In this document: positions 48,869-59,157 of the stretch, piece by piece
Layout: every line of letters starts with the position of its first letter
Position numbering within the stretch: the first letter of the stretch is position 1
From: Morinoia aosen
Taxonomy: Eukaryota; Arthropoda; Malacostraca; Amphipoda; Talitridae
Assembly: GCA_030386875.1 (NCBI GenBank)
Contig: CM059578.1
Location: 25,715,009-25,779,008, forward strand
DNA: 64,000 nt
Direction of reading: 5' to 3'
Notes under the pieces: model-generated
Told to the model about the DNA's origin: nothing
The model's database searches: none
The model's input: only the letters and a program-made list of their open reading frames with translations
Position numbers and translations under genes: made by a program

Positions 48869-49816
48869 CTTTCCTTCATCGTTAGCAAATTAAAAGATTT
48901 TGGAGATGGAATCCGCAAGCTCCTAGATCGCAAGAAACGGTTCTGCCTCGCAGCCTGCCCCCGACACTGCGCTGACAAGGTTTCTGCTGTAATCATCTCT
49001 GCGCTGTCGGATTTTGCGGCAAATCCTGTCTGATTATGGAAGCCGAACTTACGTCCTCTAAAAATTCCACTGCGTACGTATTGGAAACCGGGCATTTGGC
49101 TAACAAAATAATCGCAGCTTTCACCAATGTTATTTTAGGGGCTGAATGAACACATAATCATAAACGACGTCTCCATTTCTCACCTATTTTATTTCCTCTC
49201 GTAATTTGCGTCCGCTCGGAAAGGCCCAATAAAAATATTCTACGCCATAAATTCCGGACTTTTTTGCTCCCCCCGAGGATTTTGCGAGCCGATCTTAATT
49301 ATCCCGACATAAATTCATGGATGTTTTTTTCACCGGAATCCAAAGAAAGGAAAAATTACAGGGAGGAATATTGCTCAGCTGAATCTCAATGTTGAAGATT
49401 ATGCACGAAATTTCCCATTTCAGGGATGGTTGAAGGAAAACTTAAGAAATGGGGCCCTGCATCCCATATCGAAGCTATACAATTTACCTGAAACAAAAAC
49501 ACATCAAACGACAATTTCTCTGGAGTATCCAAAAATTACTTTCGACGATATTTTTTTCTCTGTTATTTACACGCAAACAACTGACTTTGTTCTCTATCAT
49601 ATGAAGGGCCTTACCCAGATCAATAACATTGGACGACAAATGTCTATCCTTTGATTGACGTTTTCCTGCTTTGCTGTTTCAAGAGTATTAAGGACATCGT
49701 AACATTCATTGCGTGGTTCCCGACAGCCAAACTCTTCCAATGTACTCTGCAATATACTCAAGAAATACTTCGAAACAGGCTTGATCGTAAATTTTTATTT
49801 GGACTTGAGTTATTGT
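48869..49816. other. No supported gene
   Basis: A GC-richer patch at about 48900-49030 has open frames on both strands (48833-49033 +, 48850-49095 -) without recognisable features. Confidence 0.5.
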
Positions 49817-50087
49817 CACGGTAGAGGAAACAAGGCAGGGTCAAACCAGTTTTTTTTCATTGAAGTTGTGGTTTTGCTGACGTCACAGCAACGAACCAAT
49901 AGCAGCGCTCATATTGGATCTGGTAGCACTACTAGCTCAAAATCTGGCTCCACTATTAGCCTAACGACATGGCGTTTTGGTGACGGCATAAAGTTTGTTT
50001 GAAATAAAGCCGTTCTATTGGCTAGCCGAACAAGAGAAGGTGTATTTTCTTCAATAGAAATGACCTTACCTTGTTTTCTCTACCGTG
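49817..50087. mobile_element. 271-bp MITE with ~27-bp terminal inverted repeats
   Basis: The left end (49817-49843) reads cacggtagaggaaacaaggc and onward. The right end (50061-50087) is its inverted copy with about four mismatches. Further in, attgaag on the left has a matching inverted cttcaat on the right, so the repeat extends with small indels. There is no transposase frame. The interior includes a tgacgtca palindrome and several ccaat/attgg words. An exact target-site duplication could not be established. Confidence 0.85.
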
Positions 50088-50512
50088 GTTTTGAACGCTG
50101 CAAAATATAAATAGTGAAAAAGGTCAGCGAGATTATAAAATATAATAAACATGAAGAACGATAAATAACCTAAATAATCAGCTCACTAAATAATTTTGTT
50201 AACTAGGAGGTAATATAAAAGTCAGACGATCCATTTTTACCTACATTATATAATTTCCATGATTTTATTCAAGACTTCATTCGTTCTAGTGAAATTTCAT
50301 ACGGCAACATACTAAAATTGTTCAAGTATGAATGACCTATTTTAATATCATATAGAATTCTTAATTTTCCTTTATTCCGGAGAAATTAAAATTCTTGGAA
50401 AGGACCTGTCAGCATATGATGAAGGATGGATCATTGTATCTCATCATAGTCGATACAGACAACAATAGACTGGAAACAAAATTGCAAACCCGGTTCATCT
50501 CTTGGGAACTGT

Positions 50513-51404
50513 GGGAAGCCCAACATTCTCACTGACAGAGACAAACGCTCTTCAAAGAGATTGATGAAGAAAAATCTACGTCTATCGACGCAAACAATTT
50601 CTAACAAGAATTGTGAAGGTCCAAACATAACTTCTCAAAAGACTGTGCGTCGAGAGTTAAAGAATATTAAAACAGGCAAATGCTAATCCACACGAAAGCC
50701 ATTAGTTTTAGTTTTATCATCAAATCTGAAAAAGCATTTGTCATTTGCTCAAAAACACCGAGATTGGACAGTTGCGGATTGGAAGCATATAATGTGATCC
50801 GATGAGCTCAGATTTACCCACTTTCAAAACTATGGACGTTACAGGTAATGGAAGTATAGCTACGGAAAGCAACGTATCATTTTACAACGTCCCAACTGTT
50901 CAGGTATTTTGTAATGCTTTAAGGGTGTTTTTTACAAGGATTTACATGGATCTGCATTTCTGAGCAATAAGAAAATGAATTCACTACGGGCTTATTTCAA
51001 GTTTTTTCCAGCCATGTTCATCTTACCATTGAGTACTATTTTCCTGATGACTAAGGAAACATTTAACACTTGCATTTACCGGGGAAAAAGTTGTTCAAGG
51101 TTGGTTTATTGTGAAAAATAAATATATGAGCACATAAATAGGAGCCCACAATGTTCTGATTTGAGCCGCGTTGAAATTTCATGGAATGAGCTTGAGAGGA
51201 GCCTACTTGACTCATAGCCCTTTCCTCAACATTGACTGCTCTAAAGGGGACAAGTTATTTCAATTATGATCAAAAGCAGAGCATCAGAGGATCCAAAATC
51301 GTGTAAATTTGATGCCAAGTGAAATGAAAGATGTAATCCTAGGCAGTTAAATCGCTTACTAATGAATTTATGAACCTTGCGACTTTATTTCGGCCACTTA
51401 GTGT
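50513..51404 (+). pseudogene. Tc1-like DNA transposase pseudogene with 3' inverted-repeat end
   Basis: The conceptual translation follows the order of Tc1-family transposases. A basic N-terminal DNA-binding region from 50513 includes ILTDRDKRSSKRLMKKN, LSTQTISN and KTVRRELK. Next comes FAQKHRDWTVADWKHIM, a stop, and SDELRF, where the first catalytic Asp is the codon at 50801-50803; the usual Trp of WSDE is replaced by TGA (50795-50797). A DD pair near 51046-51051 may be the second catalytic Asp, in a shifted frame. SDLSRVEISWNELER corresponds to the DLNPIENLW region, with a Glu codon at 51173-51175, and the fragment ends at 51348-51350 after VNLMPSEMKDVI. Many stops and frame shifts make it non-functional. 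The stretch at 51372-51404, read inversely, begins cactaagtggccgaaataaa, which resembles a Tc1-type inverted repeat. I did not find the left inverted repeat. Confidence 0.9.
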
Positions 51405-52230
51405 AGTTGAGTGATAACTTTTTATCAACTTCGATGGCAAAAAATGAGTTCCATATGAAGATTGTAATTCAGTGTTCAGCGTGTGCTGAAAAATACCTTA
51501 TAGAAATTTTTATTCTTTGTTGCAAAAATGTAACAATTAAGTGACAGTGAAATTCATTACAATTTTTAAGGATTTTCATTAAAGGAATTCATTGTACCAT
51601 AAAACTAGCGCGGAAACACAATTTTAGAAAAGTACATTTTGAAGCTATTCAAAATGTAGTCCTGACGATCTCCGAAATGGGAGTTTTTAAATGAATCTTT
51701 TTCTTAAGTTCTTTCATTGTACGAGTCATAGAAATGAGACAATGGAGGAGCATGTGCTGAGAGAGCCGTTTTCTCAATATTAGAGCAGCGTCACAGAACT
51801 GGTTGGATGCAAAATTGCTTTTGCATTTCATACATTAAAAATCATTCCATTTTTTATACGATGCTTCGCTTCATTACCTTTAAGAACAACATCTACCAAC
51901 GACAAAGTGGAATGATGCGAAAGAGTACAGCCTTTCATATAACATTTTTTAATCTACGTTGAATAATTTATTCGAATTGCCCAATTAATAAGGGGAGACA
52001 GGCTCTTATGAAATGAGCAGTCGTACCTAAGCAGGTGACTGGTGCAGTAGTGACATGATTTTACAGCTGAAGGAACGGATGAATTTTGCTTTTAGTGTCT
52101 TAATTAGGCTAATAGAAGCCTATCCGAAAGGAACATCCACAAATTCTTTCGACATAGTACTCAGTCCTGCACCACACATCCCTCTCGATAATTGCGCTGG
52201 CATCATGGAACAACTGTAGGGAAATAATGC
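51405..52230. other. No supported gene
   Basis: AT-rich unique sequence between the Tc1-like fossil and the second SINE. The open frame 51649-51831 (-) has no recognisable features. Confidence 0.5.
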
Positions 52231-52484
52231 TTTATTCCAATCAATCAAGCTTAATACATATCATCATGTGCATTGGATTTCAAATGCCTTATAACTAACC
52301 CCTGGACGCTATGATGGTTACCCCCGGTCAAGCCGGCACCCATTTCTGACACCTGGGTAGAGTGGGGAATTGTGGCTGAGTTCTCCCATTTTCCTACGGG
52401 GAGAAATCACTGCACAGTGCCGGGACTCGAAAGCCGACACCTGCTCAGAAGGGCGCGTTCTTAACTAGTCGGCGACGGTGACCA
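52231..52484 (-). mobile_element. tRNA-derived SINE, copy 2
   Basis: Same orientation and layout as 12212-12453. The minus strand begins near 52484 with ggtcaccgtcgccgactagt, an A-box-like start. The B box at 52422-52432 has drifted (ttcgagtccc, against gttcgaatccc in copy 1). A 26-bp stretch inside the body (52361-52386, containing ggggaattgtggctgagt) is identical to 12338-12363. The rest is clearly diverged and includes an insertion next to the B box. The element ends near a ttccaatcaa motif in both copies. Confidence 0.85.
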
Positions 52485-53368
52485 ATTATCGACGGCAACG
52501 TGGTACTCAACTAGTTTGTGAACTGCTTTGCAGTGTTTTCTCAAGCTACTCTTATGGAGAAGGGACTGTCATTGCGAAAAGAATGAGAAAACTAACTCAT
52601 GAATTACCAGGCGGATAGAGAGCGAAATGGACCTAAAATAGAAATAGGAAAACAGGAGATCGACCCTATTCCGGAGTGTTATCCGATTAGAGTTTGAATC
52701 CCATTTTCCTCACTCCTAAAAGTGAGGATAAAGTGAGGAACTTGAGTTGCCATGATAATTGCAACGTGCAGGGTGAATATCTATACGTAATTTCAATCTT
52801 GAGTAACGATGAGGCTGTTCCAGATCCTCGTGATATGCGTGTTTATGTTGAACGTACAAAGGAAATCTTCGCTCGTAACAGAAAAAACATGGATATAAAA
52901 TTAGAGAAATATTTGAATTCGTATGTTCATTCCACTGCCAGTGGAACACACTGAAGACTACGCTACAGACAAGTAGGTTGAATAGCCGAAGTTTCTGGCA
53001 CACAGAACCAAAAGAATGAGTACTTAATTAAAAAACAAGGGTCGCCCAATGGTTGGAAAAAGATAAGTTGTTAAGGAATTTTGCTCTAGCGTATTTGACT
53101 CTGAAAAGACCCTGCAGAAAACATTAGAAATTACTTGGGCATTAACAGACGCATTAAAATTCAGCAGCTTGAAAAAGATGTTATAATTAAGGCATACCCG
53201 CCGCTCGCTATCGAAGTCGTTAGCACTCATCGGACTATTTTCCAGCTGAAGAACAATAGCAAAATCCAATTCATGGTCGATAATTCCTTGACATTCTGTG
53301 CCTTCTCAAGTGGGTGAGAGATTGTGGAGTTTCTTAACTCACAAATCTTGAGACAGGGCGAGACACAG
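52485..53368. other. Two weak open frames, no supported gene
   Basis: Plus-strand frames at 52694-52954 (86 codons, no ATG start) and 53135-53317 (60 codons) have ordinary-looking amino-acid composition. They match no family I know and are separated by stops in every frame. A decayed gene or element fragment is possible but not demonstrable. Confidence 0.3.
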
Positions 53369-53476
53369 CCCAGTCTAACTTTTTCGCCACCTGCATGCAT
53401 GTTTTTCGCCGCCCAAGTAATTAAATTGCTTAGGCAACGAAAAACATGCATGCTCGGGCGAAAAAGTTTCACTGGG
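53369..53476. mobile_element. 108-bp palindromic MITE-like element, copy 2
   Basis: It begins cccagtctaac and ends tttcactggg. Internal blocks ctgcatgcatgtttttcgcc and gaaaaacatgcatgc sit in inverted order around an aattaaatt centre. It is homologous to 39511-39620 throughout, with similar length. Two copies with matching ends but unrelated flanks show that this is a dispersed element and not a local palindrome. Confidence 0.87.
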
Positions 53477-55194
53477 AAATAGAAGACTGCAATAAGCTCT
53501 TGTAGAACAGTCGCCCTATTCTGTGATAAGTACTCTGATTGAAGTCGCTTATATACTTCTCATCTCTGCTTCTTTGAGGAAACTGATTAATTTTCTGAAT
53601 AAATGACAAGAAATTGCGGTAAAATTTTGTGAAAGAAGTATCAAATTGCTTGAATTTTCTGCTCAAGTTTTGGGTTCAATTGTTGTGACAGAATGCTGAA
53701 CGATTTGTTGTCTCAATGTTGCCCTTCATTTCTGTTTTGCGCTTCATTTTTTTCTTTCAAAAATTTCAACCGTTATCAAACCAGGCCGTAAACGATCGAC
53801 ATATCTCTGAAATGACATACTAACAGTCTGAATCGAATAATTTTAAGGTAAAATAAAGTTTTCAGATAGGTTAAACAGTCAACTTTCTCACTGTTTTGTA
53901 AAACGCACTGAACAAATCAAGCTAAGTTCACTTTAATCCTGGCTCTGAGTAGATAAAAAAATATGAACACTGGTTAACCTACCAGCATCATGGCAAGTTA
54001 TCTTCTCGAGTAAGCAGTGAAATCTGAAAAAACATTGTTTCTCACAAGTTGATGAGACAGATGCTTTTTGAAGCAGAGTCCGAAATCGATATTTTTCCTA
54101 GAGAGAGCTGAGGCAGGCACTTCACTGACGCAGGTGGTAACACTCCTCTCGATGTCTCTTCTGGCAAATAAATGAGGTCTTCACCGGATGGACTCTGCAA
54201 ACGACAGGCAGATTCATGCGTTCAATAGTGTTCAGTGAGGCGAGCAACTCTGAACCATGATTAAAGTTCCAACAGCTTGAATTTTTCACGCCAAGTTCTG
54301 TCGGGGGGTTCGAACGAAGTTCGGAGAACCATTCAAACGAGCTCTGCCTCCTCGTATTAGAACATGAAAGACTTCTTATCGACTTAAAGAGTCAACACGG
54401 GACATTTATTGGATTTGGAAGGCCGATTCTCAGCCATATTCGAGCACCAGCGTTTGCTCGGAGATTCCCAAAGGAAAGCCATTTGGTGACCGAGAGCCAA
54501 GAAAGATTGCCAAAGATTCTCTATTTGCTGCCCTACGGCTTTTGTGAAAACCAATACATTTGAGCTCAGATGGACTTCATAAATGTTTGTCTAGTACGTA
54601 TCAGAAATCTTAAACGCCTCCGACTCAACCCTTCATTCAAAGCACCATAATTACACGGAAGATAATCATACTTAACAATACGTGTAGCTCTTGACGAAAA
54701 CCAAATATCAGTGCCTCTACATTGGGGTTGATGGTGCCCTGTTGAAACATTCCTCGTTTTAAATTTGAGTATACCTAATAATAACGAGGCTTAGAGTAAT
54801 TTGAGTGTAAGAATTAGAGCCAGTATACCTTCTTCTGGAATCAACAAATACACTTCAATTTATGCATGCACATGGACTCATGTGAAATAAAATGCAAAAT
54901 TTGAGGTTGTTTCCATGTGAATTTCTAGTTAGCGTAGGAAAAGTTCCTTTCACATGTAAAATAACTCGTAGTTGTTTTAATACAAAATTGAGAAAGTAAT
55001 TATATATGAAAAAAATTCTAACACAATGATAAATCTTGCATGATTGAGCTGAACTAATTTAACAATTTAAACAATTTAAACAATTTATTTACCACAGGAG
55101 ATACAGAGGTAGAATGTTTCTTAGGTCTAGTACAATGGACAAGTTTGAATATAGCTACCTGTGGACCCGAATATGTTCAGCGACTTCTGGGGCA
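53477..55194. other. No supported gene
   Basis: A moderately GC-richer stretch at 54080-54560 contains no convincing open frame. The rest is AT-rich. Confidence 0.5.
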
Positions 55195-55534
55195 TCCTAC
55201 CATCACGTTATTACTATTATTATATAAGAAAGTTTTAGCCTCCCTTAACCACGACAAAGATGTTCCAAGAGAGGAAAGAGGAAGGCACCATTTAGTATGG
55301 AGTTGAGGGAACGCGGAATCTATGCACAAGGTGCACAGAAACAGTAAGCTAGGAAAGAAGTTCATGAAACAAGAAAGAAGTTGAAGAAGAAAGTAGTAGG
55401 TGCTGAAAAACAGGACAGTAGTGAACCGAAAAAAGATGGTCCGTAACAAAACAAAAACCTATTTTATTATAACAAAAAGGAAGCCTACCTAACCGTAAGC
55501 TCAGGCCCTCACATAGTCCTACCATCACGTTATT
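55195..55534 (+). pseudogene. Possible retroposed fragment between 18-bp direct repeats
   Basis: The 18-bp sequence tcctaccatcacgttatt occurs at 55195-55212 and again at 55517-55534. Between them a plus-strand frame (55252-55446) is open except for one TAA. It encodes a strongly basic peptide with segments such as CSKRGKRKAPFSMELRERG and ARKEVHETRKKLKKK, ending in SSEPKKDGP before a stop. A-rich sequence follows (caaaacaaaaacc and onward), but it does not abut the right repeat. The layout resembles a processed pseudogene with target-site duplications. The parent gene is not recognised, and a simple local duplication is an alternative for the 18-bp repeats. Confidence 0.3.
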
Positions 55535-55779
55535 CTAAGGTTTACAATACTGTTTTACCTAAATCATTTAACCTAGTTTCGCATAAGACTTATCAGTGAG
55601 ATAATTTACTCGATATCAGATATTTCATTTTACAATATAGGTCATATGGATTGTATTAACAGTACATTCGATAAATGATTTAACAGTAGACTGAATATCG
55701 GCGATATTACCCATGGCATATTACATTATTGGAAACAGTCATGTAGGAGACAAGATTTTGACTTGGTGATCTTACACGA
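55535..55779 (-). other. Likely 3' flank or 3' UTR of the non-LTR element
   Basis: AT-rich sequence immediately downstream (minus strand) of the reverse-transcriptase remnant. No clear poly-A tail or terminal repeat was found, so the 3' end of the element is not fixed. Confidence 0.3.
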
Positions 55780-56545
55780 CTAATATTTTGATAGGAAGTG
55801 AGACTCAAGATTTCTTTTGAATACCTTGTAAGAATTACTATAACGGATCTCCGCAGGTATTGAGTTCCAAGTTTTAGTTCCAACGAAGAGGATACTGTGT
55901 TGCAACCGGGCCTTTGAATAATAGGGAAGCATGAATTTACTTCTATTTCGGGTTAAATGGTCGTGATGACCAGTTTTCGCAGTTAGTAATTGTTTCGGGC
56001 TATTGTCGCCATCAATTGATAATGTTTTGTAAATGAAATTGCTAATGGAGATTTTGTAGAGATCCGAAAGTTAAAGTATTTGTAAATTTTTGAAGGAATC
56101 ATTTGTGTGAGCATTATATTCTAGATTCTTTGCCGCTCTGATGGCTCTTTTTTGCAGAGTAAAAATTTTATTGGTTTTATTTTTATCAGTTCCGTGCCAT
56201 GCTTCTATTCCGTATTGCAAGCATGGTGAAATTAGCGTTCGGTAGAGCATTCGTAAAGCTGTTTCAGGCAGGTAATTTTAACTTTATTCAGGATTCCGAT
56301 GGATTTTGATAATTTAGAACTAATATGAGCGATGTGCTCGTTAAAGGTCAGATGTTTATCTATTATGATACCCAGAAACTTGCATGAGTTGGTTTCTTCG
56401 ATTTTACCTTCGCCAATTTTTATGCGTGGGAGAGATATATTTTTCTTGTATGAGAATGTAATATATTTTGTTTTATCGATATTGAGGCTTATTTTATTAG
56501 CTTTAAGCCATAATGAAACCTTATGGAGTTCATTATTCATACTCC
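55780..56545 (-). pseudogene. 5'-truncated non-LTR retrotransposon, reverse transcriptase C-terminal remnant
   Basis: The minus-strand frame from 56540 begins MNNELHKVSLWLKANKISLN and continues with KTKYITFS and CKFLGIIIDKHLTFNEHI. This is the thumb-proximal region that follows the catalytic FADD box in jockey/CR1-type reverse transcriptases. After a frameshift near 56275 the continuation is in another frame: ALRMLYRTLISPCLQYGIEAW, then KIFTLQKRAIRAA and NAHTNDSFKNLQIL, a stop at 56071-56073, and a frame through TKTWNSIPAEIR to the natural-looking stop at 55780-55782. The catalytic core, endonuclease and ORF1 are absent because the copy is truncated at about 56545, the usual outcome of target-primed reverse transcription. 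Clade assignment (CR1, jockey or related) is not possible from this fragment. Confidence 0.93.
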
Positions 56546-58206
56546 GTAATCATAGCGGGATTTTGGTTCGGAAGGACCGCAGAAAGCGTGCTCTCATCAA
56601 CTATAATTAACTTATAACTATGAAACACTCCTACCCAACATCTTCTCATTAGTCCTTTTGAACACTCTTACACTGATATACACACATTGAACTTGACATA
56701 ATTTACGTACTTAAGAACTTCCAATAAACTTTTATAGGCCGAGGAACAAACGCAAAAGGCTTGCTTTCAAGGCAAAAGCTATAGGGTAACTTAGAGACTG
56801 TAGGGTAACTTACCCTATGGCTTTAGGGTAAGTTATGCCAGTTATTGCCACTCGCAGTTTCGTGTGCATTGGGTCATATATCCTTTATGAGTTTGGGACT
56901 GAAAGTTTCGTCATACAAATCTAACAGAATATTATTTTGAAACATTATTGCCTCATGGGAGAGGGAGTTGCATCTCTCGAACGTTACTCCTTTTTTTAAA
57001 TCTCAGCTGAAGTGGTTGGTCGACAATAAATAAATTAAACGTTTAATAATGTGGTCAAAAAAATTCCGATGATTTTTCGACAGCGGCCCAAATTTCACAT
57101 CGACATCGTCATTCTTCTCAAACCTCTGTTATTCACTTCTAATTTAAAATAACCTTGCAAAGGTTGTTCACGTTTCTAGCACAAGCATTTATTTTGAAAA
57201 ATGTTACACTTGTGAGGAAGCGTTCAGGTTGAAACCATAGTTCGAAAATTCAATTTACTTCATTTTTTTGTAATATTTGAAAAATTCCTAAATCATTGAG
57301 AACCTGTCATGACGTATTTCATCCAATTGCTGAATTCAATTTACATAATGTTTAAGCTGGTTTTTAGCCTAAGGGGATCACTTTTATCCTGCACCACTTG
57401 AACATTAGCACCCGCTTCCCAAAATTGAAGCTTTTGAGAAGTTCTGTTTCAATATGCTAAGTATGTAGGATCAGTCGCGTCGCACTGGTGATGCTGCGTT
57501 TTTTAAAACCTACTGAAACGTCGAACAAGTTGTAGATTCGTGCTTCCTATGTAGGAGGAGTACGAGTTACGAGTAATATTTTGAATTTTAAGCCTATTTT
57601 ACGATTGGTGAAACTATAACAAGCTAATTATACATGTACAAAGTAATCGTACGAAGTTTTTCCATTATCTGTATTAACGTGTTTAAAAAGGTGTCCACTA
57701 TTCCTGAGTCCGAGGTTCATTTGAAATTGAAAAGTGAAAAAATGCTGCTGGAATTTTTGTAAATATGAAGTACGATCTATACCCCGTGAGACCAAAATCA
57801 TGATCGGTAATAAATTTTAGGCCGTCTAGAGCTCAGAGTAAAGAGAAAATATGGCGTTCTCTTTCTTTTCTCTTGTTTTCTTTTTACTTTTAGGTATAGA
57901 AAGTTTTAAATGTTTTTTTAATCGTGACCTTTAGTCTTCGGCAGCAGAGATCATGCTTTGTATTTTGCAGAACTGACAATGAAGCTGGTCACTGAAACGT
58001 TTTCGATTCTGAACCATCGAATAAAATGACTAATTTGTTCAGTATTTTCCTCGCTAAAAATGTTTATTAATATTTCACGTATTTTTAAGAGTCTTCATGT
58101 CTCGTTAGAGTACAATTTTTAACTACAATTTCGTATTTAATAGCAAATTTCCTTGAACCATACCTTGTAAAAATAAGTTCTCATTCTACCCTTTCCATGC
58201 ACAAGG
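56546..58206. other. No supported gene
   Basis: At about 56775-56840 the word agggtaactta occurs repeatedly in direct and inverted form (tagggtaacttaccctat), giving a small hairpin potential. Otherwise AT-rich unique sequence. Confidence 0.5.
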
Positions 58207-58372
58207 GCACCCGAATTTCGGAAAAGTTTCTCAATTTATTTTATTTCGTTATGTAGGTTTCACACCTCTCATTTTAGTTGATAAGAACACCGAATTATGA
58301 AAAAGTTTCTTAATTCATTTTAATTCGTTATTTAAGTTCCACGACTCTCATTTTAGTTGATAAGAACACCAC
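58207..58372. repeat. Two tandem copies of a ~79-bp unit
   Basis: aaaagtttct occurs at 58222 and 58301, and each copy continues with tcattttagttgataagaac. Identity is fairly high. Confidence 0.85.
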
Positions 58373-59017
58373 TCACGAAACGAGCATCCTTACTCTCTGT
58401 ACGCTGCCGATTTATTCAAAACAACGCCTTCTAAACTAAGTTTATGGTTATGAGTTATGATTTTTAAGCGAAAATATAAAAAACAGGTGAAAAACGTGCA
58501 CAGGAATGCTGCAGATCCGAACTTGGCCTCCTAAAAGTAATTAGTTTTATTGTTTTGAGGTTTGACACCCGTACTATATGATATAGTCTCCATTAAACAC
58601 TGGAAATTACAAATCATTTCTCAGGAACAGATGCTTACGTGCCGGTTTTTTCTTGTTTTCACAAATCAACGCTTACAATGAAATGAAAAGCATGAGTGGA
58701 GATTTCATTGCAGAAATAAAATGCAACGTTAGTTGATCATCTTCTCACAGATTTTCAGCCCAATATCAAGCAAATCTTCTCAGATTCCAGATAAAAGACT
58801 AAAAACAAAAAATCTACAAGCCTAATGAGTACCAGGCTTTTGACGCAAAAGTTTTGTTTGTGACAAGTCCGAAGAAAGATCAGAAAACGTTATACAATTC
58901 AAAATTCGTCGGATGACCATTCTGGTAATTTTTTTTAAATTATTTCTATCGCATGAAATTCTTTAAGCGATTTTTATGAAAAATTCTTAATGAATGCCAA
59001 ACAAATGAGAGTGTGAT

Positions 59018-59157
59018 ATTTTACGGCAAAACAAAAGGTTCAGAAAATAAGTAATGCTGCATGTGAGGCGCAATGAATATAGTAAAATTTTATGGCAAAA
59101 CAAAATGTTTAGAAAATAAGTAATGCTGCATGTGAGGCGCAATGAATCAAGTAAATT
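59018..59157. repeat. Two tandem copies of a 69-bp unit, with a diverged third copy near 60.96 kb
   Basis: attttacggcaaaacaaaa (59018) and attttatggcaaaacaaaa (59087) start two 69-bp copies that both contain gtaatgctgcatgtgaggcg. A segment at about 60955-61015 resembles the left part of the unit and its upstream flank. Confidence 0.85.

Noticed and set aside
56232..56540. A functional reverse transcriptase
   Set aside because: Only the region downstream of the catalytic motif remains, with a frameshift and an internal stop.
56775..56840. Clustered agggtaactta words as a regulatory array
   Set aside because: There are only three or four words with direct and inverted copies. It is more simply a local imperfect repeat.
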